Origin: an uncultured Mucilaginibacter sp.
GTDB taxonomy: Bacteria > Bacteroidota > Bacteroidia > Sphingobacteriales > Sphingobacteriaceae
Assembly (NCBI GenBank): GCA_903927645.1
Contig: CAIYNX010000035.1
Span: forward strand, 1 to 44,850
Direction: 5' to 3'
Length of the DNA stretch: 44,850 bases
A model generated the notes under the pieces. It made no database searches and had not been told where the DNA came from. It saw only the letters and a list, made by a program, of their open reading frames with translations. Shown here piece after piece: positions 35,786 to 43,675 of the stretch (its first letter is position 1; each line of letters opens with the position of its first letter). Position numbers and translations under genes: made by a program.

Positions 35786-35860
35786 AAGTCTTTAATCCTG
35801 AGTTTTAAGTTTTGTGTATAGGTATTAATACATGGTCTTAACCCTTAGGATTAGGGACTT
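35786..35860 (+). other. long imperfect hairpin between coxA and ctaA
   Basis: A 24-base arm at 35786-35809 pairs with 35837-35860. I count 19 Watson-Crick pairs, three G-U wobbles that pair only in RNA, and one two-base mismatch. The loop is 27 bases. No T-run follows directly, so it looks more like an mRNA stability or processing element than a terminator. Confidence 0.55.
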
Positions 35861-35910
35861 TAATTTTAAAAATAGGTTATAATACTTATTTTTTTAAGAA
35901 AATTTCGCAA

Positions 35911-36972
35911 ATGAGTAATTACTCGTCCAAAATTAGGTTTCAAAAAATTAATGCTGCTACCGTTATCCTGCTTTTTATTTTAATACTTGCAGGTGGTGTT
36001 GTACGTAGTACAGGGTCTGGAATGGGCTGTCCTGATTGGCCTAAATGTTTTGGGCAATATATACCGCCTACCAATAGCAGTCAATTACCGGCTGATTATA
36101 AGCAGAAATATGTAAGCATACGACTGGCCAAAAATCAACGATTTGCCAAAATGCTCGACTTTTTTGGTAATGAACAATTTGCTCGTCGCATACGTGAAGA
36201 TAAATCAATATTGGAACCGGAAGAGTTTAATGCTTTCAAAACTTGGACTGAATACATCAACAGGTTAATAGGAGCTATTTCGGGGATCCTATTATTGCTT
36301 ACCGCAATTTACTCTTTTAGCTACAAAATAGAAAACAAATGGGTGCCAATATTAAGTATTGCCAATGTGGTAATAGTTATGGTGCAGGCCTGGTTGGGTG
36401 CTATTGTAGTTTCAACCAATTTGGTGCCTATTATAGTTACCATACATATGTTGCTTGCCATTGCTATTTTGGCCATTAGCATAGCCACCTACTTTATTGT
36501 AAAAATTTATGGTAAACAAACTGTAGATAAAAATGTACCTACTTGGTTATTATCCTTATTTGCTTTAATAATCACTATCGTACAAATAGTTTTTGGTACC
36601 GAAGTAAGAGAAAAAATTGATGCTGTTTCTGCCAGATTGCAAGGGGCTTATCGCGATGATTGGATTAACAGCATTGGCTCAATTTTTGAGGATCACCGCA
36701 GCACATCGATTATTATCTTTATTACCAATGTAGCTTTGTTCTTGCTAGTTCGCAAGTTTTTTACTAAACATTCAATACAACAGCAATTAATGAGTTTTGC
36801 GGTATTAATGATTGTGTTACAAATTGTAACGGGTATATTTTTATCATATTGGTCATTACCACCAACTGCGCAAGCTATTCATATATTGATATCAACAGTA
36901 CTATTTGGTACGCAGTTTTATTTGATGCTTAACCTTTATAAACCTGTTAATTTACAAGGGGGCCGCAGATGA
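35911..36972 (+). CDS. ctaA: heme A synthase
   Basis: COX15/CtaA-family membrane enzyme that oxidises the methyl group of heme O to give heme A. It has 353 residues and about eight helices. Signatures are GGVVRSTGSGMGCPDWPKC in the first loop, holding a Cys pair, TEYINRLIGAISG with the conserved Glu and Arg, and later His-containing helices (TIHMLLAIAI, DHRSTSIIIF and AIHILISTV). The stop overlaps the ctaB start by four bases (ATGA), so the two steps of heme A synthesis are translated together. Confidence 0.95.
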   Translation: MSNYSSKIRFQKINAATVILLFILILAGGVVRSTGSGMGCPDWPKCFGQYIPPTNSSQLPADYKQKYVSIRLAKNQRFAKMLDFFGNEQFARRIREDKSILEPEEFNAFKTWTEYINRLIGAISGILLLLTAIYSFSYKIENKWVPILSIANVVIVMVQAWLGAIVVSTNLVPIIVTIHMLLAIAILAISIATYFIVKIYGKQTVDKNVPTWLLSLFALIITIVQIVFGTEVREKIDAVSARLQGAYRDDWINSIGSIFEDHRSTSIIIFITNVALFLLVRKFFTKHSIQQQLMSFAVLMIVLQIVTGIFLSYWSLPPTAQAIHILISTVLFGTQFYLMLNLYKPVNLQGGRR

Positions 36973-37835
36973 ATTGGAGCGATTTTAAGAAATTAATTAA
37001 GTTAAGGCTCACATTTTTGGTTGTTTTTTCGGCTTCAATATCTTTTTTAATAGGAAATAAGGTTGATGGTGGCACAATAGCATGGGGTAATTGGGTAAAA
37101 TTGATTGTAGGTGGTTTTTTAGTAACCGCTGCAGCCAATTGCTTTAATGAAATTATTGAAAAAGACCTGGATAAGTTGATGAAACGCACTGCCGACAGAC
37201 CTTTCCCAACCGGAAGGATGAATACAGGGCAGGGTTTGGTTTTAGGACTGTTTATGGGAATTGCAGGTACCTATTTATTAGGCTCATTGAATTTATTAAC
37301 AGGCTTACTTTCAGTTTTTTCAATATTATTATATGCATTTGCCTATACACCATTGAAGAGAAAATCGCCTATAGCGGTTTTTGTAGGAGCTATACCGGGT
37401 GCTTTACCACCACTTATTGGTTATGTGGCTTCGCATGGTAAAATTGATGCATTGGCGCTTATTTTATTTGGAATTCAGTTTGTATGGCAGTTTCCGCACT
37501 TTTGGGCAATAGCCTGGGTGTTGGATGATGATTATAAATTAGCCGGGTTTAGGCTATTGCCCACCGGAAAACGCGATTTAACAAGTGCGGTGATAATTTT
37601 TATCACAACAATAATATTGATACCCATAAGTTTTTTACCAACCTATTTAGGTTATGGCGGGTATTACGTAGGATCAATATCATTAGGCCTTGGGATTGCT
37701 TTTTTATATTTAGCTTTTGAGCTTATGCGCTCACTGCAAATTACATCGGCAAAATGGTTAATGTATGCTTCATTTATATATTTACCGGTGGTACAGTTAA
37801 TGTTTTTGTTTGATTTTATAGGAAAAGGAAAATGA
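36969..37835 (+). CDS. ctaB: protoheme IX farnesyltransferase (heme O synthase)
   Basis: UbiA-type membrane prenyltransferase that adds farnesyl to heme B, giving heme O for CtaA. It has 288 residues and about eight helices. The diphosphate-binding motif is NCFNEIIEKDLDKLMKRT followed by ADRPFPTGRM, and a second site is DDDYKLAGFRLLPTGKRD. It overlaps ctaA and the next gene by four bases each, so the three are coupled. Confidence 0.96.
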   Translation: MNWSDFKKLIKLRLTFLVVFSASISFLIGNKVDGGTIAWGNWVKLIVGGFLVTAAANCFNEIIEKDLDKLMKRTADRPFPTGRMNTGQGLVLGLFMGIAGTYLLGSLNLLTGLLSVFSILLYAFAYTPLKRKSPIAVFVGAIPGALPPLIGYVASHGKIDALALILFGIQFVWQFPHFWAIAWVLDDDYKLAGFRLLPTGKRDLTSAVIIFITTIILIPISFLPTYLGYGGYYVGSISLGLGIAFLYLAFELMRSLQITSAKWLMYASFIYLPVVQLMFLFDFIGKGK

Positions 37836-38416
37836 TTATGACACAAATTCAACAGGAAGACAGGGTGAACCTTGGCGCGAAAAAATTTAGTATGTGGATT
37901 TTCATATTTACATCTTTTATGCTTTTCGCAGCGCTCACCAGCGGGTTTATTGTTTACAGCGGACAAAAAGGGCATGCCCTTGACGTAAAAATGCCCACTG
38001 CATTTATTTATAGTACAATAGTTATCATTATTAGCAGTTTAACGCTTTTTTTAGCTTCAAAAGCTGCTAAACAACTTCAGTTTGAAAAACAAAAACTGTT
38101 TTTATTGGTAACCTTTTTTTTAGGCATCGTTTTTTTGGTTATTCAAATTTATGCTTGGTATATTTTAACCTATCAAATGGGTGTTTATTTTGTAGGCCCT
38201 AACGCATCAAGAACTTTCATTTATGTATTTACAGGTATGCATTTATTGCATATATTAGGGGCGCTTATAGTACTTTTATTTGCAATTAGAGGTGCTTATA
38301 CAAACATCCCGCAAGTTAAAAATCTGTATAGAATGGAAATGACATCTATTTTTTGGCATTTTCTAGATATTATATGGATATATCTTTATGTTTTTTTACT
38401 TTTGAACCAGAATTAA
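37832..38416 (+). CDS. cytochrome c oxidase subunit III-like protein, short form
   Basis: A 194-residue membrane protein with five helices of the heme-copper oxidase subunit III family. SRTFIYVFTGMHLLHILGAL and MTSIFWHFLDIIWIYLYVFL match the subunit III signatures. It is shorter than the next gene product (241 residues) and overlaps ctaB by four bases (ATGA); a second in-frame ATG lies at 37838. Having two subunit III-like genes side by side is common in this group. Whether both are part of the oxidase or this one helps assembly is not readable. Confidence 0.88.
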   Translation: MIMTQIQQEDRVNLGAKKFSMWIFIFTSFMLFAALTSGFIVYSGQKGHALDVKMPTAFIYSTIVIIISSLTLFLASKAAKQLQFEKQKLFLLVTFFLGIVFLVIQIYAWYILTYQMGVYFVGPNASRTFIYVFTGMHLLHILGALIVLLFAIRGAYTNIPQVKNLYRMEMTSIFWHFLDIIWIYLYVFLLLNQN

Positions 38417-38436
38417 CAAAATAATACCAGGAATAA

Positions 38437-39162
38437 ATGAGTACAGTAGCAACACAACAGATTGATGAAATAAAATCAACGCCATGGTCGGGAGGGCATT
38501 CACCTTTTGAAGCCGAATATGGTAAAATAATGATGTGGTTTTTTCTCCTTTCGGATGCATTTACTTTTTCATCGTTATTAATTTCTTATGGCGCCTTAAG
38601 GTTTAGCTCGGCAGTATGGCCTGCACCATCTTTGGTATTTCAATCATTTCCCGGTTTAATTGAAAAAGACGCTCCATTGGTATTTGTGGGTTTAATGACT
38701 TTAATCCTCATCCTCAGTTCTGTTACTATGGTATTGGCAGTTGAGGCTGGTCATCGTAATGCTAAAAAAGAAGTTGTTAACTGGATGTTGCTAACCATTG
38801 TTGGTGGCTTAATGTTTTTAGGTTGTCAAGCTTTAGAATGGACACACTTACATGGTGAAGGTTTTTGGTGGGGACATATCCCGAATAAAGAAACACTACA
38901 AGAGTTTTTTAAACAGGGAGTTCCATTATTGCAACAACAGCATTCATCACAACAATTTGCAAACTTGTTTTTTACTATCACAGGCTTCCACGGTTTTCAC
39001 GTATTCTCTGGTGTAATTATTAATATTATCATCACCATAAACGTTTTGGCAGGAACATACCAAAGACGCGGTAGTTATTTAATGGTTGAAAAAATTGGCC
39101 TATACTGGCACTTTGTTGATTTGGTATGGGTATTTGTATTTACTTTCTTTTACTTAGTTTGA
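38437..39162 (+). CDS. coxC: cytochrome c oxidase subunit III
   Basis: A 241-residue subunit III with about five helices, which stabilises subunit I and its proton uptake. The N-terminal soluble part (TPWSGGHSPFEAEYGKIMMW) is typical of Bacteroidota. Later signatures are FFTITGFHGFHVFSGVIINI and KIGLYWHFVDLVWVFVFTFF. It starts 20 bases after the shorter paralogue and ends 21 bases before the subunit IV gene. Confidence 0.93.
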   Translation: MSTVATQQIDEIKSTPWSGGHSPFEAEYGKIMMWFFLLSDAFTFSSLLISYGALRFSSAVWPAPSLVFQSFPGLIEKDAPLVFVGLMTLILILSSVTMVLAVEAGHRNAKKEVVNWMLLTIVGGLMFLGCQALEWTHLHGEGFWWGHIPNKETLQEFFKQGVPLLQQQHSSQQFANLFFTITGFHGFHVFSGVIINIIITINVLAGTYQRRGSYLMVEKIGLYWHFVDLVWVFVFTFFYLV

Positions 39163-39183
39163 TAAATTAACTCAATAAAATAT

Positions 39184-39552
39184 ATGTCGTCTGAAACTAC
39201 AAATGTGCACACCGATGAAGTAGGTCATCCCGCTGAGCACGAAACAATGACCAAAAAGAAAATTGTTAACGTCTTTTTTATTTTACTCGGGATAACAGCG
39301 CTAGAGTTTTTTGTAGCATTGGTATTAGTGCCAAGGCATTTAATTTGGCAACCCATTGTTAATCCATTTTATATATTGCTAACCTTATTAAAAGCATTTT
39401 TTATAGTTGCATATTTTATGCACCTTAAGTTCGAAAAAATTGGTTTCGCAATGGCTATCATCTTACCGATACTATTTATAATTGGTTTAATTTTGGTGCT
39501 TACCAACGAAAGTCATTATTGGATTGATTTACGAAAGACATTGTTAGGGTAA
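39184..39552 (+). CDS. prokaryotic cytochrome c oxidase subunit IV
   Basis: A 122-residue membrane protein with three helices, of the CyoD/CtaF-like subunit IV family. A charged, His-containing N-terminus (NVHTDEVGHPAEHETMTKKK) precedes VNVFFILLGITALEFFVALVL split into the first helix, then LLTLLKAFFIVAYFMHLKFE and AIILPILFIIGLILVLT. The YFMHLKFE segment is characteristic. It assists assembly of the CuB centre in relatives. The sco-like gene starts 12 bases later. Confidence 0.9.
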   Translation: MSSETTNVHTDEVGHPAEHETMTKKKIVNVFFILLGITALEFFVALVLVPRHLIWQPIVNPFYILLTLLKAFFIVAYFMHLKFEKIGFAMAIILPILFIIGLILVLTNESHYWIDLRKTLLG

Positions 39553-39564
39553 TTATTGGCTATA

Positions 39565-40263
39565 ATGAATAAAGCCAACATTATAAAAAAAATAGTAATC
39601 CTGGCACTTGTATTAATTGTGCCGGGATTTTTATATTATTTACTAACCTCGCAAGGTAAAAACCATTATGTACCATTGGCTTATTTTGGACCCAGAACGG
39701 TAGCCAAAACATTCCATAAGGTACATGGGAAGGTAATACCTGATACCATACATCATTCAATAATTGATTTTGATTTGATTGATCAAAATGGGCAAAAGGT
39801 ATCATTAGGTACCTTTAAGGATAAAATTGTTATCGCTAACTTTTTTTATACACATTGCCCCACTGTTTGTGGTTTGGTGAACGATAATATTAATAAGCTT
39901 TTGCCCGATTACACAAAAAATAAAAACATCTGCTTTGTTTCTATCACTGTCGACCCTAAAAACGATTCGGTTTCGGCATTAAAGAAATATGAAAAGCAGT
40001 TTGGAGCACATCCTAACAGATTGTTTTTAACTGGCGATACTGCAACCATATACAACCTGGCTCGTAAGGGTTTTTTAGTGAATGCCTTACAAACCGGAAA
40101 AAACGAATTCGACTATAGCGATCAGCTTATTTTGATCGATCCGAACAAACATATTCGAGGCTATTACAAAGGCGCTTCTACAGCCGAGGTAAGCACCCTA
40201 AATGATGAAATAAAGGTATTGATTACAGAAGTATTGCTAAACAAGGACGTTTCGCTTTATTAA
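39565..40263 (+). CDS. SCO1/SenC-like protein with altered copper site
   Basis: A thioredoxin-fold, membrane-anchored protein that normally delivers copper to the CuA site; 232 residues from ATG 39565 (a TTG at 39556 is in frame but less likely). One N-terminal helix is followed by the SCO fold with C98PTVC102, two of the three copper ligands. The third ligand, a His in the family, aligns with Tyr184 in FDYSDQLILIDP. The product may therefore act as a thiol reductase, or bind copper differently. The location after the oxidase genes supports an assembly role. Confidence 0.9.
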   Translation: MNKANIIKKIVILALVLIVPGFLYYLLTSQGKNHYVPLAYFGPRTVAKTFHKVHGKVIPDTIHHSIIDFDLIDQNGQKVSLGTFKDKIVIANFFYTHCPTVCGLVNDNINKLLPDYTKNKNICFVSITVDPKNDSVSALKKYEKQFGAHPNRLFLTGDTATIYNLARKGFLVNALQTGKNEFDYSDQLILIDPNKHIRGYYKGASTAEVSTLNDEIKVLITEVLLNKDVSLY

Positions 40264-40351
40264 TTGTTTTGGCAAATGCCCTAAATGAGGTGGTTAAACA
40301 TCTTTTAAAACATCATTAATTCATATTTAAATATACTTATTTACTTTTATA

Positions 40352-40924
40352 ATGACAGATAAATTTATATTCCGATTTGTTGCCGCCATATCTATTTTTG
40401 TTTTTGCGGTTGTTTTGATTTTGAATAGGCATATCATTCCTGCGCCAGCTGTTGTGCCTACCTTTACACATTTTCTTCCATTAATAAACGCGGTGTTAAA
40501 TGGTACTTGCAGTATTTTGTTGATTGCTTCCTTGTATTTTATAAAGCAAGGCTTGATTCAAACCCATAAACGGATAAACATTACTGCTTTTTGCCTTTCA
40601 TCTTTATTTTTGGTTTCGTACATCTTGTTTCATTATTTAGCACCCGAAACAAAATATGGCGATTTGGATGGAAACGGCGAATTATCTGCCTCAGAGATTG
40701 CTGCAACCGGAAACATACGCTACGTTTACTACGTTATCCTGATTTCGCATATTATTTTGGCAGCTGGTGTTTTGCCACTTATTTTATTAAGTTTTTACAG
40801 GGGATTAAAAATGGAGGTTGAGAAGCATAAAAAGCTTACCCGCTGGACTTTCCCAATTTGGCTCTATGTTACCGTTACAGGGGTTATAGTTTATATGATG
40901 ATATCACCCTATTATCATTTTTAA
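40352..40924 (+). CDS. DUF420 membrane protein with an EF-hand-like loop
   Basis: A 190-residue protein with about five helices of the DUF420 family, often encoded with oxidase assembly genes. Typical parts are RHIIPAPAVVPTFTHFLPLI, then LFHYLAPETKYG, GNIRYVYYVILISHIILA and FPIWLYVTVTGVIVYMM. Between helices, residues 104-116 (DLDGNGELSASEI) fit the EF-hand calcium-loop pattern at every position. Calcium binding is an inference from the pattern. It lies 88 bases after the sco-like gene. Confidence 0.88.
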   Translation: MTDKFIFRFVAAISIFVFAVVLILNRHIIPAPAVVPTFTHFLPLINAVLNGTCSILLIASLYFIKQGLIQTHKRINITAFCLSSLFLVSYILFHYLAPETKYGDLDGNGELSASEIAATGNIRYVYYVILISHIILAAGVLPLILLSFYRGLKMEVEKHKKLTRWTFPIWLYVTVTGVIVYMMISPYYHF

Positions 40925-40987
40925 AGTTTTAGGCCTAAAATCAAATCCACCAGTAGTGGAGACATTAAAAATAATTAAATTTGAACA

Positions 40988-41266
40988 ATGAAAAATTGGA
41001 TTAAAGGAACTGTAATTATTATGTTTTTTTGCCTTGGCTACTGGGTGAAACCTGCTTTATCACAGTGTGCGCAATGTGCTGCCTCTATCGAATCGAATGC
41101 TAAAAATGGTGGAGCTTCAACAGCAAAGGGCTTAAATAACGGTATATTGTTTTTATTAGCTGCTCCTTATTTGGCTGGTGGTATAGGCGGTTACGTATGG
41201 TATAAAAAATACCGTCGTAAAAATGTTCAGCTCGAAATGCGCGAACATAAACTGAACATGAACTAA
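40988..41266 (+). CDS. small exported membrane protein with CxxC
   Basis: A 92-residue protein I cannot name. A signal-like hydrophobic N-terminus (to about residue 26) is followed directly by CAQCAASIESNAKNGG, whose CxxC would face the periplasm. One more helix (GILFLLAAPYLAGGIGGYVWY) and a basic tail follow. In an oxidase-assembly neighbourhood a metal-binding or thiol role is plausible but unproven. A TAAATTTG box at 40976-40983 is only four bases before the ATG, so it is unlikely to be its promoter unless translation starts later. Confidence 0.75.
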   Translation: MKNWIKGTVIIMFFCLGYWVKPALSQCAQCAASIESNAKNGGASTAKGLNNGILFLLAAPYLAGGIGGYVWYKKYRRKNVQLEMREHKLNMN

Positions 41267-41299
41267 TATTATTTTTTAAATTAAATAATCACCAAACCA

Positions 41300-41707
41300 A
41301 TGGCTACAACTTCCAAATCATGGGCAATGTTACATACCAAATGCCCTCGTTGCAGACGCGGAGATATGTTTAGCGGTGGGCCTTATAATGTTGGTGCCAA
41401 TAAAATAAATGTTAATTGTCCGCATTGCAACTTTCATTTTGAAATTGAGCCCGGATATTTTTACGCGGCAATGTATGTAAGTTATGCCTTAAACGTAGGC
41501 GAAGCCTTGGGGCTTGCACTGGCTACTTATACCTTTACCCATAATACAAGTTCGCCTTGGTTATATGTAATTGTACTGTTGCTGGGTAGTTTTTTGCTTG
41601 CACCCTTAAACTTTAGGTATTCGAGGGTGTTTCTTTTATATTGGTTATCGCCTAAAATTCATTATCAGCCTAATTTAGATAACGATGATTCAACCCCATA
41701 CCTTTAG
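41300..41707 (+). CDS. DUF983 protein
   Basis: A 135-residue DUF983 member. Two CxxC pairs (TKCPRCRRGDMF and NCPHCNFHFEIEPGYFYAAM) form a likely zinc ribbon facing the cytoplasm, followed by two helices (about 60-80 and 88-106). The family occurs near oxidase genes in alphaproteobacteria as well; the function is unknown. Its end overlaps the next gene by 23 bases. Confidence 0.87.
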   Translation: MATTSKSWAMLHTKCPRCRRGDMFSGGPYNVGANKINVNCPHCNFHFEIEPGYFYAAMYVSYALNVGEALGLALATYTFTHNTSSPWLYVIVLLLGSFLLAPLNFRYSRVFLLYWLSPKIHYQPNLDNDDSTPYL

Positions 41708-42347
41708 TTTTTTAAAAGAACTTACCGAAAATAATAACCGCGAATGGTTTATGGCCAATAAAGACCGCTATGAAGCCGCGCGCGAAAATGTGATTGATTT
41801 TACTGCCGAATTTATAAAGGAACTTCAGAAAATTGACCCACAGCTTGACAAAGAATTGGAAGCTAAAAAATGCATTATGCGCATTTATCGCGACATTAGG
41901 TTTAGCAAAGACAAAACACCCTATAAAACTAACTTTGGTATCAGTATTCCAACACATGGGCAAAAAGCTGGCAGGGCTGAATATTTTTTACACTTAGCTT
42001 CGGGCAATAGTTTTATTGCCGGAGGGTATTGGATGCCTCAGGCCGACCATTTAAAGGCTATAAGACAAGAAATTGATTATAACGGACAAACATTGAAAGC
42101 TATTATTGAGGATAAAGAATTTGTTAAGCTGTTTGGCGATTTTACAACGCAAGATCAACTTAAAAACCTCCCAAAGGAATATAGTGCCGATAATGAAAAT
42201 ATTAAATTGCTGAAGCTTAAAAGCTTTGTGGCCTTGCATAATTTAACAGAAGCCGAATTAATGGAAAGCACCGCACCAGCCATGGTTGCAAGCATTTGCA
42301 AAAGGATAGCCCCCTTAAATGAATTTATTAATAACGCGCTCGCCTAA
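41685..42347 (+). CDS. DUF2461 protein
   Basis: A 220-residue soluble DUF2461 (TIGR02453-type) protein. The N-terminus TFSFLKELTENNNREWFMAN and the middle RIYRDIRFSKDKTPYKTNFG with YFLHLASGNSFIAGGYWMP are characteristic. The biochemical role is not known. It overlaps the DUF983 gene by 23 bases in another frame and is the last plus-strand gene of the respiratory block; no clear terminator follows in the 39 bases before the convergent rfbC. Confidence 0.9.
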   Translation: MIQPHTFSFLKELTENNNREWFMANKDRYEAARENVIDFTAEFIKELQKIDPQLDKELEAKKCIMRIYRDIRFSKDKTPYKTNFGISIPTHGQKAGRAEYFLHLASGNSFIAGGYWMPQADHLKAIRQEIDYNGQTLKAIIEDKEFVKLFGDFTTQDQLKNLPKEYSADNENIKLLKLKSFVALHNLTEAELMESTAPAMVASICKRIAPLNEFINNALA

Positions 42348-42386
42348 TTATTGCAAGCAAACTTAATAGCAATTCCAGATTACCAT

Positions 42387-42935
42387 TTAAAACGGACTAA
42401 CAAAGGAACTAAACAAAGGCAAAACTTCATCCTTTGGCGATAAAAGCACTTCGCTTTCATCAATTTGCCAATTGATGGCAAGGGTAGGATCGTTCCATTT
42501 TACACCAATCTCGGAAGCTTTATCGTAATAGTTGTTTACCTTGTAAGTAAAAATAGTATCGTCTTCTAAAGTAACAAAGCCATGCAAAAACCCTTCGGGT
42601 ATCCAAAACTGTAATTTGTTTTTTTCGCTTAATTCAATCGAAAAATATTGACCATAGGTAGGAGAACCTTTCCTAATATCAACAGCAACATCAATTACCC
42701 GTCCTTTTATTACCCTAACCAATTTACCTTGGGCAAAGGGTGCAGCTTGCCCGTGTAAACCCCGCAAGGTTCCTTTTTGCGAAAAGGATTGGTTATCCTG
42801 CACAAAATCAACAGCTATACCTATATCGGTAAATTTACTTTTGTTATAGCTTTCGTAAAAATAACCTCGATCGTCATTAAAAATACGAGGTTCAATAATC
42901 AGTAGTCCACTTATATTTGTTTCTGTAATTTTCAT
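42387..42935 (-). CDS. rfbC: dTDP-4-dehydrorhamnose 3,5-epimerase
   Basis: Third step of dTDP-L-rhamnose synthesis for surface polysaccharide. It has 182 residues. The fold signatures are VQDNQSFSQKGTLRGLHGQ, with the catalytic His, QGKLVRVIKGRVIDVAVDIR, and FWIPEGFLHGFVTL with FTYKVNNYY, which holds the catalytic Tyr. The usual aromatic residue after LRGLH is Gly here, a mild variant. The rfbA, B and D genes are not in view. The start overlaps the end of the upstream DUF4286 gene by four bases. Confidence 0.94.
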   Translation of the reverse strand: MKITETNISGLLIIEPRIFNDDRGYFYESYNKSKFTDIGIAVDFVQDNQSFSQKGTLRGLHGQAAPFAQGKLVRVIKGRVIDVAVDIRKGSPTYGQYFSIELSEKNKLQFWIPEGFLHGFVTLEDDTIFTYKVNNYYDKASEIGVKWNDPTLAINWQIDESEVLLSPKDEVLPLFSSFVSPF

Positions 42936-43240
42936 GCTCGCTCTACAGTTTCCATCAAGGTATTGAACAATACAAATTTATTTTCGAATAGCTCATTTTG
43001 CACAGCTTGTAGCTTATGAAAATGGTTGCTGTAAAATTTATTGAAATATTCTAGGCTCGGAGTATGGTATTGCACACAATAAGTAGCTCCTTCATTTGGC
43101 GAGTCAATAACAGTAAGCACCTGAAACGATTCGAAACAGCCAGTAGCCATTACCGCCGGTATATGCGTATCATATAACCATTGCAGCCATTCTTGGTGTA
43201 TAGTTTCTTCAACTATTACGGTATCATTTAAAATAATCAT
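42932..43240 (-). CDS. DUF4286 family protein
   Basis: A 102-residue protein of the Bacteroidota DUF4286 family, resembling ferredoxin-like dabb folds. The opening MIILNDTVIVEETIHQEWLQ and THIPAVMATGCFESFQVLTV are typical. The function is unknown. Translational coupling to rfbC is indicated by the ATGA overlap, although the functions need not be linked. Confidence 0.82.
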   Translation of the reverse strand: MIILNDTVIVEETIHQEWLQWLYDTHIPAVMATGCFESFQVLTVIDSPNEGATYCVQYHTPSLEYFNKFYSNHFHKLQAVQNELFENKFVLFNTLMETVERA

Positions 43241-43364
43241 CGGCGTAAAATTAGTATTTTAGGTTGGATAATTTTTGTTTTTTGAAATGAGGGGTTGCTA
43301 TGCCTATGCCGCGAAGTCCAAAAAAACTAAGTAAAGGTCTCTTGTAGGAGCGAGGGTATGTTTC

Positions 43365-43673
43365 CTAAATAGATGTATAAGTATAAAAAGTCCCCCATGC
43401 TTGGCTATCACCATCTCTTATTTGGTTTAGGAGAACAAGTTTTTCAGCAGTTTCTGGGTTTTCTATGAATAAATTGTCTCCTCTTTCAATATCTTCAATT
43501 TCAAGAACCTTAAAGTCGAAACTTCTAAAGGATTTCTCTAAAGTTTTAATAAAATCTTCCTTATTATTGGCCAAATATGCGACATTAACATAAGCTCCAA
43601 TTGCATTCCCTAAGTCAATATTGCCGTTTACAGCTTCAACTTTTATTAAACCAAACCAAATATTTTCTTCCAT
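43365..43673 (-). CDS. unrecognised 102-residue protein, possible immunity protein
   Basis: A small acidic soluble protein without signal peptide or membrane helix. Features are IWFGLIKVEAVNGN, GAYVNVAYLANNKEDFIK, SFRSFDFKVLEIEDIERG and a C-terminal WGTFYTYTSI. The size, acidity and alpha/beta pattern resemble immunity proteins of polymorphic toxins, but I do not recognise a family. The start lies two bases after the stop of a 50-residue frame that could be the end of a cognate toxin. It ends 125 bases before the DUF4286 gene, and that gap shows no gene. Confidence 0.65.
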   Translation of the reverse strand: MEENIWFGLIKVEAVNGNIDLGNAIGAYVNVAYLANNKEDFIKTLEKSFRSFDFKVLEIEDIERGDNLFIENPETAEKLVLLNQIRDGDSQAWGTFYTYTSI

Positions 43674-43675
43674 TT

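Noticed and set aside
35742..35910. The coxA-ctaA hairpin as an ordinary terminator
   Set aside because: No T-run follows the stem, the loop is long, and the downstream genes appear to need the same expression as the upstream ones.
40976..40983. TAAATTTG as the promoter of the small CxxC protein gene
   Set aside because: It is only four bases before the start codon, which would put the transcript start inside the gene.
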